Source: Jackrogersella multiformis (Eukaryota > Ascomycota > Sordariomycetes > Xylariales > Hypoxylaceae). From it: a stretch of DNA of 64,000 nt. Numbering within the stretch: position 1 is the first letter of the stretch; each line of letters opens with the position of its first letter. The position numbers and the translations under genes are program-made. Location: positions 3,348,001-3,412,000 of the forward strand of contig CADCXD010000002.1 of NCBI GenBank assembly GCA_902806575.1. Direction: 5' to 3'. Below are positions 20,788 through 32,460 of this stretch, piece by piece. Under the pieces are notes generated by a model that did no database searches, was not told the DNA's origin, and was given only the letters and a program-made list of their open reading frames with translations.

Positions 20788-21175
20788 ATGGGCGGTCTAA
20801 ACTTAGAAGTCTTCAAGGTTAGTAGTATACTAGTCCCTACTCATCATCTCTCTCTATACCTACCTAGCTATGTCGTATGCTCACTGCGAGCGACGACAGT
20901 TCGGCATGTATGTAATGTTCCCGATTGGCATCATGTACTACTTCGGAACCAACCTCGACGAGCGATTCTCTGTGCCCGATTTCTGGCCCAAGCCGGAGCA
21001 GGCGAACAAGATACCCCTCGACAGAGACGAGATCCACGCCGAGCTACAGCGATTGCGTGCGCGACGATTATATCTCAGAGACAAGAGGGTTGAGAATGAA
21101 GCGAGACACCCGCCACCGCCGCCGTCGCCGTTGCCGCCGCATTCGGATGAGGACCAGGGAGCCGGCAGATCCTGA
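20788..21175 (+). CDS. PET100: Cytochrome c oxidase assembly factor Pet100
   Basis: Two exons: 20788-20817 (only 30 nt) and 20900-21175, giving 101 residues. The first exon encodes MGGLNLEVFK, typical of the family. The second opens with FGMYVMFPIGIMYYFGTNLD, a single membrane span followed by RFSVPDFWPKPEQ, a very characteristic block. An Arg/Glu-rich helix and a Pro-rich, Asp/Glu-ended tail follow. Family knowledge: Pet100 is an inner-membrane mitochondrial protein that assists assembly of complex IV subassemblies. The tail (PPPPPSPLPPHSDEDQ) is probably variable. It lies tail to tail with a mitochondrial translation factor gene. Confidence 0.93.
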
Positions 21176-21556
21176 GTGCTAAAGGTAAAAAGTGTTGGCC
21201 CGTTGACGACTGTACGCGGTTCTACGAGGTCTTTAAATATGGCAATGGAGCTACATTATGCATCGGCTCAGGCGGCGTTAGGAGTACAAAATGGGATTGA
21301 AGTATTGAAGTATTGAAGAAGGATCACGCAACGTGTGCATTTATGAGAACCTTGGTTCGAGCACTACCTACCTAGGCTAGGTAGGTAGATAGGTAGATAG
21401 GTACCAAATAGCCTCTTATCTCTCCGCTCTTCGTAAGAGCGGTTTTCAATAGAACCCTCTTACGATATATATATTCCTAGGTACCTAGGTATATAGCACG
21501 ATTGCTCATGCATGGTATAGTCTACACCCACATACTGTACAATAAACGTTTACGGA
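21176..21556. other. Intergenic region between convergent PET100 and TACO1-type genes
   Basis: No supported gene. ACCTAGG/TAGGTAGG clusters lie at 21366-21402 and 21476-21492. There is an imperfect inverted repeat around CTCTTCGTAAGAG near 21427-21440. Confidence 0.6.
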
Positions 21557-22696
21557 TTAACTGTCAAGATTGTCCTCGATTGTCCTCCAGAGCTCTTCAG
21601 ATACAGCCCCTCGTTCAACATTCGCACTGCGACATCCTGGTGTTAGTAAAGGCCTAGCCGTTTGCGAAGGAGCTTGGCAGTAGAATGTATACTCACTAGA
21701 CCGCCTGGACATCCGGATACTCTCGTAGTGTTGCTAGAAAGTTGCTAATGGTCGTCGCTGCTTCTTCGTCATCAAGCTTAACCTTGTCTGCCGTCGGCGA
21801 CCATATGATATCGGAGCTCAGTATCTCTGTGGATAGCACCTTGCTTAGGTTTTGAGCTGTTTGGTGGGTTGTATTCGGTTGTGTCCAGATAGCTATGTCG
21901 CCATTCTCGTCCTGCTCGACGTCCTCCGCGCCAGCCTCGAGCGCCTGCATCAGAATCTCGTCGAAGTCACCGTCGTCTTTTCCCTTTAGTATGGTGCGTC
22001 CCAGCCTCGTGAACATGAATGCGATCGGTGTTGGAGTACCCCCACCCTTCCTCACCAAGGTTCTAAGGTGCTGTAAGGCGCGTATCTTGCCCTCCGTCTC
22101 GACTTCGACGACCATGGCTACGGACGATGGCATCATGACTTCCAAGGTGATGCTTTCAAGGCTCGCCCCCGACGAGGACTTACCTTGTCCTCGTGCGATT
22201 GCGTTATCGATGTTGGCCTTGGGCATATTAGCTATAATTGCGACTGTCGTCAGATATGTTCTTGAGCTTTTCTCATGGCCCCCCCTTAAAGATTATGTCC
22301 ATGACGTGGGAGGGCGTAACCATCTGGCGCACTGGTTTGACAAATACCTTTCCTTGCGGCCGTGACGACCGCGGCTAGCTTTGTATTCAGATGCAGATCT
22401 GCTCCATATACTATCTCGGATTCCATCAGCGCTCGGGTCAGGATCAGTGGCCTTCATGTAAGATACGGACGTTTCGAGTAGAGAGTCAAGTCCTTGACGA
22501 AATTGTTTCGTTGGGCATTTTTCCTTGCATCGACTGCACCTTTGTCATGTCGAATCTTGGACCAACGATTGTGGCCGCTACGGAGCACCGAGTTCGAGGT
22601 GAATGGCCGACGACATGCAGCGCATATGACGGTAGGAGTAGTTAAATACGGCGCAAGACCTCGAATAGGAAGAAAGGATAGGAGGTAGGCAGACAT
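21557..22696 (-). CDS. TACO1/YebC-type mitochondrial translation factor
   Basis: Four exons on the minus strand: 22696-22471, 22410-22348, 22231-21697 and 21626-21557, giving 297 residues. The N-terminus is Arg/Ser-rich and lacks acidic residues, consistent with a mitochondrial presequence (residues ~1-38). The YebC core then begins: GHNRWSKIRHDKGAVDARK, FVKDLTLYSKLYGADLHLN, KLAAVVTAARKANMPKANI, then DNAIARGQG. The middle and C-terminal domains follow with EVMMPSSVAMVVEVETE, AFMFTRLG and the end DVQAVYANVERG. The 63-nt exon 2 and the 70-nt last exon were found by restoring these conserved blocks. Family knowledge: bacterial YebC and human TACO1 associate with ribosomes, and TACO1 supports translation of mitochondrial COX1. 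The exact fungal role is inferred. Confidence 0.9.
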
Positions 22697-23232
22697 GCTG
22701 ACTAGTCGACTAGTTGACTAGGTAGGTACCTAAATGGCTACCCAAGATATTGCCAATGTGTAATGTGTAATGTGTTATGAGATAGGTACCTATAGGAGGT
22801 AGGTATGAAATATTAGCAAATTCGACATTATCGATAGCTAGAAAGCTATCACTACCTAGGTAGGCTGCTAGGTAAATTCTAAATAGCCGATGCCGTACTT
22901 AGGTCCCCACCAAGAAAATCCATACCTACCATTGATTGGCTATTAGTCTGTTAATTATGCATGTCCGATGTGTCAAATTCCCCACCAATATCCATCCCCC
23001 TTTGAGACTTCCAAGGTTCTAAAGCTCCCAAGGGCCAAGAGTGAAGGAAAGGTCCCTCTTAAACGCACATACCTAAACTTTAGATATCTGCGATTAGTTT
23101 ACCATTTAATCATTTAATTATTCTACATTCTATATTCTACATTCTACACTCCACATTCGGTCGCGACTAAACAACCCTACGTCCTTAAACCCCCTGCTTA
23201 TTGCGCTCTATCGAATACATCCATGATTTTCC
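22697..23232. promoter_or_regulatory. Divergent promoter region of the TACO1-type and LAA1 genes
   Basis: 536 bp between divergent starts. It has ACCTAGGT-type motifs at 22718-22732, 22785-22805 and 22853-22875. There is a direct ATTCTACATTCTATATTCTAC-like repeat at about 23120-23155. An ATG at 23223 starts a short frame overlapping the LAA1 start. Confidence 0.6.
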
Positions 23233-26200
23233 ATGTCAGCGCCAAGTTCCCCTCTTCGAGAGTCTGACGGCGTTTCTCAAGCCGCAGCTCCTCTTCCTCC
23301 TCCTCCTCCTCCTCCTCGGCGCCTTTCCTCCACGGCCACAGCCAATCCAGAACTCGACCTTCAGAAGCTCCAGTCGCTTCCCGCCGAACAGCAGGATCTC
23401 TTTTTGCTAAACTTCGTTTCCTCTTTGAGCAAGCATGTCCATGGCTTATCCGCCGATGACTGCACTGCCCAGCAGTTCTATCTCAAGAAGGAGGTCTTCC
23501 AGATTATTAACCTGTCTACGCCCTCCCCCGGTCGAGTAATCAGGGTTAATCTTGGCAAGATACTTGCCTATGTCTTCGTAAATGGCGATAGGAAACTGCT
23601 CTTCGATACCACAAACGAGCTGGTCTCACTAATATCCAGTGGGAAATCTAAGACCGAAACCGAAGTTCGAACGAGACACGCTGCTGTCAGTTGCCTGGGT
23701 GATGTATACGCTGCTGCTGGCGACAGTGCCATTGGTCTGCACCAAATGGCTTGTGGCGCCCTCGTCAAGCTCCTCAAGTCGTCTCAGACTCATGCCGGGT
23801 TGCGCGCAGCCGTCCTCGTTGCTCTGACCAAGATTGTGGGCATGATACAGACCAGTTTAGACGAGAATATCGCCAGGGACATATGGAAGCAAGCACGGAA
23901 TGCGGCATCCGGCGACAAGGGCGCCTTGATCATCATATCTGCTTGCCGCTGCTTAAGATCGTTAGCTAGACATACCTCATACTTTGAGAATTCGAGCGAC
24001 TTTGAGAACCTCAAGTCATCCATTTTCAAGACCATCGACTCTAGCTCCACTCACGTGAGGCATGCTGCTGCTGATTGTCTGGCCGAGGCCATGGTCAAGA
24101 ACCATTCCGAGTTAGCATACAACGCCGGTTCCCTACCAAAAGTCAAGAAGGCTAAGGCCAAGGCCAGTAAAAGGGGCTCTAATCAGCCGGGCGTCGGACT
24201 CGATGAGGACGAAGATATTCCATCGCGACCTGGCAGCCCGGCACCCGGCAAAAGAAGCCAAGATCTTTTGCTGTCATTAAATGACATATTCAAGACTCTA
24301 ACAAGTCAGTACGTCCGCTTATCGACTACAAACAGAGCAAGAGCAGCCATTGGCGTCTGTTACGGGAGGGTTTTGAAACGGCTAGGAGAGAATTTCGTCC
24401 AAACCAACTATCTAAAAATAACGGAAATCTTGACTGTCGACCTGCTCGGTCATCAAAACATAATCAACAATCGATATAGACTCCTCATCTCGCGTCAAAT
24501 TGTAGATACCATCCTTCAGGTCGTAATTGGCCGCAAGATTCTTGGCGAATCCGGTCAGATGGCTGTAGCAAAGGTGCTCATCAACGACATATCTAAGAAT
24601 TATCCCCAAGCACTTAAGGAGCGACCCGAGCCAACGAAGCATACCCTGATTGCGGCTCTTGGTGCGGTCGCCTCACTCATCAGATCGCTCGGATCTGCTG
24701 CGAACAACTTTGCGGAATCCTGCCGGGATGGGCTCCTTCAGGTGCTTCAACATCCCAGCTATAGTGTTCAGGTGTCTGCTTCATATTGCATGAAAACGTT
24801 CGTTCTGGCATGTCCGCAGCAACTCCTACCGTGTTTGTCCGTTTGCATGAATAGTCTTAGCAGGGAATTATCCCTACTTGGAGGCGCGCGAAACTCACCG
24901 AGGCGATGTATTGGCTTCGCTCATGGATTAGCAGCGACTCTGAGCGCCAGCCCGGCTCGCCCGTTGTACGGATCTCTTGATATCAATAACCGAGTCTATT
25001 CGATGGCCACGAACCTCCTCAAGTCTAGTGGCCAGTCTGAGCTTCGCGTCTCGAGTACACAGGTTCAAGTTGCTTGGATCCTTCTTGGGGGCCTTATGTC
25101 TCTGGGGCCCAACTTCGTCAAAATTCATCTCTCGCAACTGCTCGTTCTGTGGAAGAATGCGTTACCAAAACCGCTAGCTAAAGATAATTTTGCTCACCGC
25201 AACATCCTCGAGGTTTCTTACTTAACTCACGTCAAAGAATGCGCATTGGGCTCTATTCTCTCGTTCCTCCAGTTCAACAGCCGCCTATTAACAGTTGACG
25301 TGTCGAAGCGCATCGCTACTATGCTTCAGAACACTAGCGCGTTCCTAAAGATGCTCCCTTCGAAGAAAACCACCGACGATATTTCTCAAAGATTGACACC
25401 CGCCTTGCAGCTGCTAGATTTTGATATGATGGTCCAGCGACGAGTTTTGCAATGCTACACCATGCTAGTGAACCAAAGCCCAGCAGGAGGCAGCGAGGCT
25501 CTCCTCCAGTCCAATCTTCTTACTCTAGCAATCTCTCTGTTTGCTGACCCGGAGAATTATGCGGCCAATTCTTTAAGCGCGTCTATTGCCAACGCTGCAG
25601 GGACTTTTGAGACTATCTGGGATGTTGGTGACAATTCTGGCTTCGGGGTCAACGACCTAGTCCGCGGCTTCACAGTCAAGAAACTCCCTGGAGAAAAGGA
25701 TGACACGGCCGACGATTTGCATACAGACGAGACCGATCCAGACGACATGATTGACGACCTCCTTCTGTCGCCAATTTGCCCGTCGTTGGAGCATGATGCT
25801 GCTGTGCTCTACGTGGGTGAGCCGGACCCGTCCACGAATCTCCCAGACCCCCCGGCTACCGAGGTGGTGAACATGGCAATCCAACTGTTTGCCTTTGTCT
25901 TCCCTCTCACCCCTGCCAAAGTTCAGGAGAGCGTTCTCGAACAAATTGCCACGTTCATCTCGGCTGGTTCTTTGCAACGCGACCCTGGCCGTAAGGCGGC
26001 CATCAATGTTAATGTCGCCAGTGCTCTATTCCTGACATTAAAAGTTACAGTGAAGGAGACACAATCTTCACCTGGAAATGTCACTAACTTAGCGGTAGAG
26101 AAGCTTCTGCAAGAGATGACAAGGAACTTCGTGGTTGACCCTGATCAGTACATTCGCAACTTAGGCTACGGCGCCATTGCCCGTCTCTGCAATGCGTGTG

Positions 26201-29200
26201 GCAATGCGTTCACCAACCACGAGATTAAGTACCTGATCGACACCATCGTGAGCGATCGAGAACCCAGCGCTCGTGCGGGATGTGCCATGGCCCTGGGATC
26301 TATCCAGGCCGAGGTGGGCGGCATGGGTGCAGGGTACCATCTCAAGACCATATCCGGCATTTTAATGTCTCTATGCAACGATCCGCATCCGACAGTGCAT
26401 TTCTGGGCCCTCGAGGCGCTGGCTGATGCTGCCGATGCTGCCGGCCTTGGGTTCTCGCCATACGTATCCGGGACCCTGGGCATGGTATCCCAGCTTTATC
26501 TCTCTGATACTCACCACTCAGAAGTCTCCTCTGCTATCTCCATGAGTTTGGAGATGGAATTATCGACCACGGCTGCCATAACACGCTGTGTCGATTCCTT
26601 GATTAACGTTGTTGGACCGGACTTGCAAGACTCCACGAAATCGCGCGAGTTGATTCTCACTCTTGTCGGTCAGCTACAAAGCGAGGAAGATGTCCTTGTA
26701 CAGCGTGAAACCTTGGGGTGTCTAGAGCACCTATCTCTATACGCCCCGGGGCATATGGTATTCAGCGATTACGTCAAAACGCTACAGAAGTACCTCAACT
26801 CGGAAAATCATAGCCTTCGCGACGTCGCAGTTGACGGTCTCTACAACCTGATGAAGAGGAATTCTCTCGACGTACTGGAAGCCGCAGATCCAGGCATTGA
26901 GGATCAACTGTGGCTCGTCCTAGATGTGTCACCTGGCCACGATGGGATTCGTAATGTTATCCGGAACTGGTTGCGCCAGACCTCGCTGACAGAGACTGGA
27001 TCTTGGCTTCTCCGTTGCCAAAACGTACTGAAGATGACACGGCAAAAACCGGTTGAGGACCCACACAATATTGCTAGAAGACCAACTACCACGGTTGATC
27101 TGCAGGATGAGGAAGTTGCTGGCTTCGCTGCAGCGGCTAGCACTGCTAAGGATGATAAAGATGCAGCCTCGAGTTCTGAAATGGAGCCGCTGCGCTGGCA
27201 GGTTAGGACATTCGCAATGAGTTGTATCAACGACTTGTTCGTACTAATTGGGAAAGATGTCGCCACAAACGGCGAGTCGCTCGCACAGTCTGCTCTCCAG
27301 GCTAAGATCGCCGATGTCATCCGGATGGCATTTTCAGCTTCGACGTCCAGCGTATTAGAATTGAGAATATGGGGGTTGAAGATTATCGGCGCTGTTCTGA
27401 GAATGTTCGGCAAAGCGCCAGATCCTGATTTTGATGAGGCGATGCTCCTTGAACAATATCAAGCACAAATCAGCTCAGCCTTGACCCCTGCTTTTGCTGC
27501 AGATTCGTCTCCTGAACTTGCCGCGGAAGCTGTTAACGTGTGTGCCGCATTTATCTCCACCGGCATCGTGACGGACGTTGATCGCATGGGTCGTATTTTG
27601 AAGACGCTCGTAACCGCCCTCGAGAACTTTTCGACCGAGACGGAAAATGTCGGGATCGGTGATCTCAAGGGGCTCAGCTCCAATGCTCAAGTGATGGTTA
27701 AGATGTCCGTCTATTCGGCCTGGGCAGACCTTCAGGTGGCCAGCTCGGAGCAGAAGTACTTGCTTGAAGTGCTGAAACCGCATATCGGCACGCTGACACC
27801 GTTATGGTTGGCTTCTTTGCGGGAGTTTGCTCGATTGAGGTTCGAGCCAGATATATCGATGACGTTGGGTCCGCCGTCCATGTCGGGTAGCCTAGATACC
27901 ATCTACGCGGCTCTCAACCGGGAAACGCTTCTCAAATTCTATCAGGAGTCATGGCTAAAACTCGTTGACGCCATTGCCAGTCTCATTGAGCAGGACAGTG
28001 AATTCGTTTTCGACGCCCTAGATGGGAAGGAAGCCGACGCGACAGGCACCAATGGCCACTCCAAAAGCGCCGACATAAATTACCGCGATGAACCAGTCGC
28101 ATTCTTCTTCGTCCTTTTCGGCATTGCCTTCGAGGCGCTTGCGACGAGGTCCGGCCAGACCGACTCCTTAGCCACTCAGGAACAGACGCTCGAAATACTT
28201 CAAGCTCTTAAGAAGATCTTGCACCCGAGTGTTTCAGGCCATGCTATCTACCGAGAAGCTATTTTCTCCGAGACGATGGATTTGCTAGATCGCCTCGTTC
28301 TGACGGAAGGCCTCGATGTTCAGGGGGTCATCGTCGAAATTGCTCGCGCCCTTTGTGTCGCTCACCCTTCAGCTAGGAAGCAAGAGCAGTCCGAGGACGG
28401 CGATTTAAGCGAGGACATAGAACAGTTATTCGAGCTCACTAGGATCATTGTTCTCGTCCTTTCTGGGCTACTACCTAACATGACAGAAGCGAACCAGCCA
28501 GTGCGCCACCATCTGACCGAGGAGGCTGTTCTTCTTGTGAGAACCGGATTAAACGCCATCGTAGACGCAGCCGAGGTGTTTCCAGCGATCATCAAGACAG
28601 ATCTACATGCGTGTATAATCCATATCTTTGCGACTATACTTGCAACGCCTTCTTGCCAGGAGGTTATTGTCCCTCAAGCTCTACCGATATTCAAGAGGTT
28701 CATGGCGAGCATGACCAGTTCTCGTGGCTCGCCGGAGGGGAAGTCTGCCACTGACATGCAGCTACAGGGCTGTCTTCGCCGATACTTGTCCATATATATA
28801 AATGCGCAGAAACGAGAGGTTCCTACTTCTTTACAGTGCGTCAAGAACTGTCTACTTGCGATTACAATCATCTTCACGGGAGGAAGTAATCGGCTTGCAG
28901 CTAGCGATCGCCTTGTCGCAAAGTTTCTAGACGAGGTGGTGGACTGCCTAACAGATCGCATGGTAAGCATCCCACGCTGTCTTTCTCCAATCTCGTCGTA
29001 TCGCTAATTATCTTGTAGACGGCCAGGATCGCAGCGAACTGTATTCGGTCTCTCCTGCTACAGCCCTCCCCCACGCATGCTGACCAATCTATGGCACGCT
29101 ATCTTCTTCCTCGCCTCGTCGCCTTCGTAGTAGATACGGAGCCAGAAGATCCAGAGGACGCGCGCAAACTAGTAGCGCACAGTCTCACGCAGTATGTAGC

Positions 29201-29492
29201 GACCCTGGGAAGCGGTCACACTCAGATCGCCATGTCCATCGTGGCACCGGCATTACTTTCTCGTGCTGCTAGCGATGGTGTTGGGGTATATCACGAGACG
29301 AGCGCAAGATTGCTAGAGCTAGCTTCGACTGATCAAGCGGGTTTCAGGGGTGTTGTAGCGGCAATGAGCGAGGGCCAAAAAGCTTTCATGGAGGAGGTTA
29401 TCCGTTCTGGTCGGCAGACCGGTGGCCCAGTGAAAGACTCCAGTAACACAGGCCAGCCAACCATCGCGTTGAAGATGGATTTTGGAGGCTGA
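23233..29492 (+). CDS. LAA1: Large HEAT-repeat protein of the Laa1/HEATR5 family
   Basis: Two exons: 23233-28962 and 29019-29492. The intron is GTAAGC...TTGTAG. The protein is 2067 residues, close to yeast Laa1. The N-terminus is low-complexity with a Pro run. The rest is a long helical solenoid of HEAT-like repeats (for example SVQVSASYCMKTFVLACP, SARAGCAMALGSIQAEVGG, then VHFWALEALADAAD). The segment GCAMALGSIQAEVGGMGAG is typical of HEATR5 proteins. Family knowledge: these proteins bind the AP-1 clathrin adaptor and affect trafficking between the trans-Golgi and endosomes. No catalytic domain is present. An ATG ten bases upstream is out of frame. Confidence 0.88.
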
Positions 29493-30385
29493 TCGAGTGA
29501 GCGGGAGCTGGATGAGTACGGGGTTAATGGTACACGCAGGCAAATAACGGCACATTTTATGATACTTACTGCTGCCACCGGGTTTGTGGTGACAGATTTT
29601 GGAGGACTACCGATGTGTAATGCGTCGGATACCATAGTGGGGCGGATGGATGACCTCAATCTAGCAAGTGAGGGAGCTACTTTGTGATCATCACCGTTTC
29701 AAACACACATTATGGTGACATTTTCTCTAATCTGGCGCGAATTTATAAATACGGTGTAGCGATATCCATACAAAGCGTGTATGCTAGATTCTTTCTACAC
29801 GCCCTCGAAGAGCACAAGCAAAGGGGTAGGGGTACTCTAGGTTAGCTCCTATCCAATCAAACAGTTGTTACTTATAAAACTTGAAAGACTTATACGTCGT
29901 GTTATTCTCTCAACAGGCCACTAGTCCGAGCCGGTATTTACTTATAGGATAGGTAGGTATTCTATTACCTCTTACAGGACCCAGGTATGCCTTGTTGTTT
30001 GAAGAATATTACCCGGTGGGAAGGCCGACTCCTTAGTTCAGAATCATTCTCACTGCGATATAGGTAAACGTGGTTCCACGGATATGTCGGTATGGTACTC
30101 AGTCTGATAGCTAGCGACGCGGATCCAGCGGGTGGATTCTGCTAGGTACATGGGATACGATGAGTGAAATCCATGTATTCGTCCAAACCATATCTCTCTT
30201 CGAAGCTATAGTCAAGAAGCCAAGAGGCCAAAGACCCCTTAAGCAGTATCGAATAACATCTGATCCAACATTTAGCTAGTCATCGTTAGCAAGTAAGCCT
30301 ACCGACAGACAGTTTTCCTTTTGACACACTAACTACACTTACCTCCAACTATCCAGACTTAGCAGCAAAGCCTTTGGGCGCGCGC
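29493..30385. other. Intergenic region, no gene seen
   Basis: 893 bp between LAA1 (plus) and a small minus-strand gene. Open frames here are short and overlap on both strands, and none looks like a protein. Only a weak TAGGTAGG motif is present (29950). Confidence 0.6.
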
Positions 30386-30673
30386 TTAGGAAGGGCGCCG
30401 TGACCGCGGCGAGTTCCTGCGCAGATTCAGGACGAGCGATCGCCTCACCTTCGGCGTGTTAACATCACGTTCTTTGAGAACACCGCGCGGGACCGTGGTG
30501 GACTTGAATTCGTCGGAGCAGTCATGACACTGCTCATCTAGGATGGTGTGTGTTATCTTTCTTGGTCCCTCACAGGGATGGCGGCGATGGGGATGTATAG
30601 TTAGGTCCGGACACTCGAACGTAGTCGTCTCGGCACAGCCGCAGCTGTATATAAATTGAACCGTAAAGCACAT
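30386..30673 (-). CDS. Small Cys-rich protein of unknown function
   Basis: A 95-residue frame starting MCFTVQFIYSCGCAE. It contains eight Cys residues, arranged C..CGC..ECPD..PCEG..QCHDC, then a basic tail (KVRRSLVLNLRRNSPRSRR). The pattern MC(F/Y)..QFxYxCGC with a later CxxC resembles small proteins often seen in filamentous fungi, but I know of no assigned function. Cys/His spacing suggests metal binding or disulfides; no cleavable signal peptide is evident. The stop at 30386 gives a compact, intronless gene; a downstream exon cannot be excluded. Confidence 0.6.
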   Translation of the reverse strand: MCFTVQFIYSCGCAETTTFECPDLTIHPHRRHPCEGPRKITHTILDEQCHDCSDEFKSTTVPRGVLKERDVNTPKVRRSLVLNLRRNSPRSRRPS

Positions 30674-31460
30674 GATGGTTGTTCGAACCGGTGTCGATAA
30701 TGAGAGAAGAGTTTGGCAGACGAGATGGTAGGAGATAGTACGGTTGATGAATTGTAAATTGTGATTTGTGATTGTGATTGTGATTATGATTTATAATTTA
30801 TGATATTGAAGTTGGAGATATATTTAAATCGGTGGTGATATTTAAGTTGGGATGTTTGCGACGTTTGGGTTGCGACTTTCACAACTGCCTCCGGATGGAC
30901 AATTCACCTTCCTTCATATCGAGCGAGGTATACCTAGGTAGGTACGGCAGGAGCTTGCAAGACATGGGACATGGTATTTAGGACACACTTAGGACAGCAC
31001 ATCCAGCTGCCTACATTTAGGTAGTGAGGACTATTAGCTCGCTCTTTCCAACTTACATCGGCGCATCTTCGCGTCCTCACTCTCATTACCCCTTTATCCC
31101 TTTACCCCCTTTACCCCCTTTACCCCTATCCACGCTCACTTGTAGGCGCCGAGACTAATTTTCAACAAAGCTTTCATAGACCAACGGCACGAAGAATCCA
31201 TATTTCATTTATACGCTGTGTCGAGTGTATCTAGCAAACAGATACACGAATTGCGCTCTTGGTCTGCCAAAAGCCATCCCATCAATGTAAGTTGATCCAT
31301 TTAAAATGCGCAGCGCCATTAAATGCTTTCTTTGTATGCATAGGTAAAAAACGCAACGCCAGCACAAACCAACGACATCAGCTCTGATAGAAACTCGCCG
31401 GCCTCTTTGCAGTACTGCTCTTATGACCGGTGGCTCTGGACTGCATCATTCGCCTCGTTT
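30674..31460. other. Intergenic region between two minus-strand genes
   Basis: No supported gene. It has TGATTGTGATTGTGATTATGA simple repeats at 30760-30800, one ACCTAGGTAGGT site at 30932, and TTTACCCC repeats at 31100-31125. It holds the Whi5/Nrm1-type gene's 3' UTR and the small Cys-rich gene's promoter. Confidence 0.6.
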
Positions 31461-32460
31461 TTACATGGCCCTTAGGCTGTACTCGATGGCGGTCTCGGCA
31501 AGCTCCGGCAATGATCTCATCACCGACGGCGGACGCGCCGGACTGAAACCATCTCCTCGATTTTGGGGCGGCACCGTAGATAATACCTTTCGGGTCGCAC
31601 TTGTTGGTCTGTCCTGCTGCTCTTCGACGTTGTCGTCTTCTTCCTCGACGCCAGTATCCCCTCTTCGTGGCAGAGGTGGCAACGAGGGCTGTTCGTGTTG
31701 CCCAGATCTGCTGGGGCTCAACAGTGGCTTCATCTCCAGTTGTTCCAACGGTATGTCTGTCTGTCCCGTTCGAACCTTATAGCTCGCGAGACCTAGCCTT
31801 AGCCGTAGCTTCTCTGCTTTCTGCAATAGATATTAGCTGCGCCATCTCCCAAGGTCTTAAGTCTCCATTAATTCAACTTACTTGCCGAGCTTCTTCGCGG
31901 GTCATGGTGAATTGCCGGCGAGGTGGCGCCGGAGGGGTCCGCAAAGTCCCTTGGATGTCCGGCTCCGGCTCCGGCTCCGTTATTGTGGTGGTGGCCTGGG
32001 ACGTGTCGATAGCCGAGTTGTCGAACATCGACTCTTCCTCTTCGGGCGAGTCTAACCTTTGGCGTTCAGTCTCAGACTCGTGGCTATTGCTACGATTGCC
32101 GTCGTCGCATGAGTCCTAACGCGCCCGCATCAGCTAATACTGTTCAACAGATGTGGGGTGGAGTGGGATACACGGCACACGTACCATTCTCGTGCTCTGT
32201 TCTTCGTCCTCGGCTATAGACTGAGCATCGTCGCCAATTGAGACGCGCTGCCTCTTAACCGGATGTGTAGATGAAGGTCCTCGGTGTTGATGGAGGGGTT
32301 CCTGATCGAGCGGCCTCTTCACGGTACCGCAGTCGGCTTGACTCAGAATAGCCGACGGCACTACTGACTTAGATTCTTCAAGTTTCGAATCTGCTGCCGG
32401 GTTTCTAGCATTGACATCGACAAGACCTAAGACGCGTCGCTTGCCCGGTGAGGTATCCAT
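31461..32460 (-). CDS. Whi5/Nrm1-type G1/S transcriptional repressor
   Basis: Three exons on the minus strand: 32460-32185, 32115-31882 and 31820-31461, giving 289 residues. Introns are GTACGT...TTAG and GTAAGT...GCAG. The protein is mostly disordered and rich in Ser, Pro and Glu. The diagnostic block spans the second splice junction and follows it (residues ~164-198): FTMTREEARQ, then KAEKLRLRLGLASYKVRTGQ, then TDIPLEQLE. This matches the GTB motif of the Whi5/Nrm1 family (LRLRL..A.YKV.T.Q...PL..L). Family knowledge: these nuclear proteins bind SBF/MBF and repress G1/S genes until phosphorylated by CDK, or by negative feedback. Several SP/TP sites are present, including the initial DTSPGKRR. 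Whi5 and Nrm1 cannot be told apart here. Confidence 0.87.
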
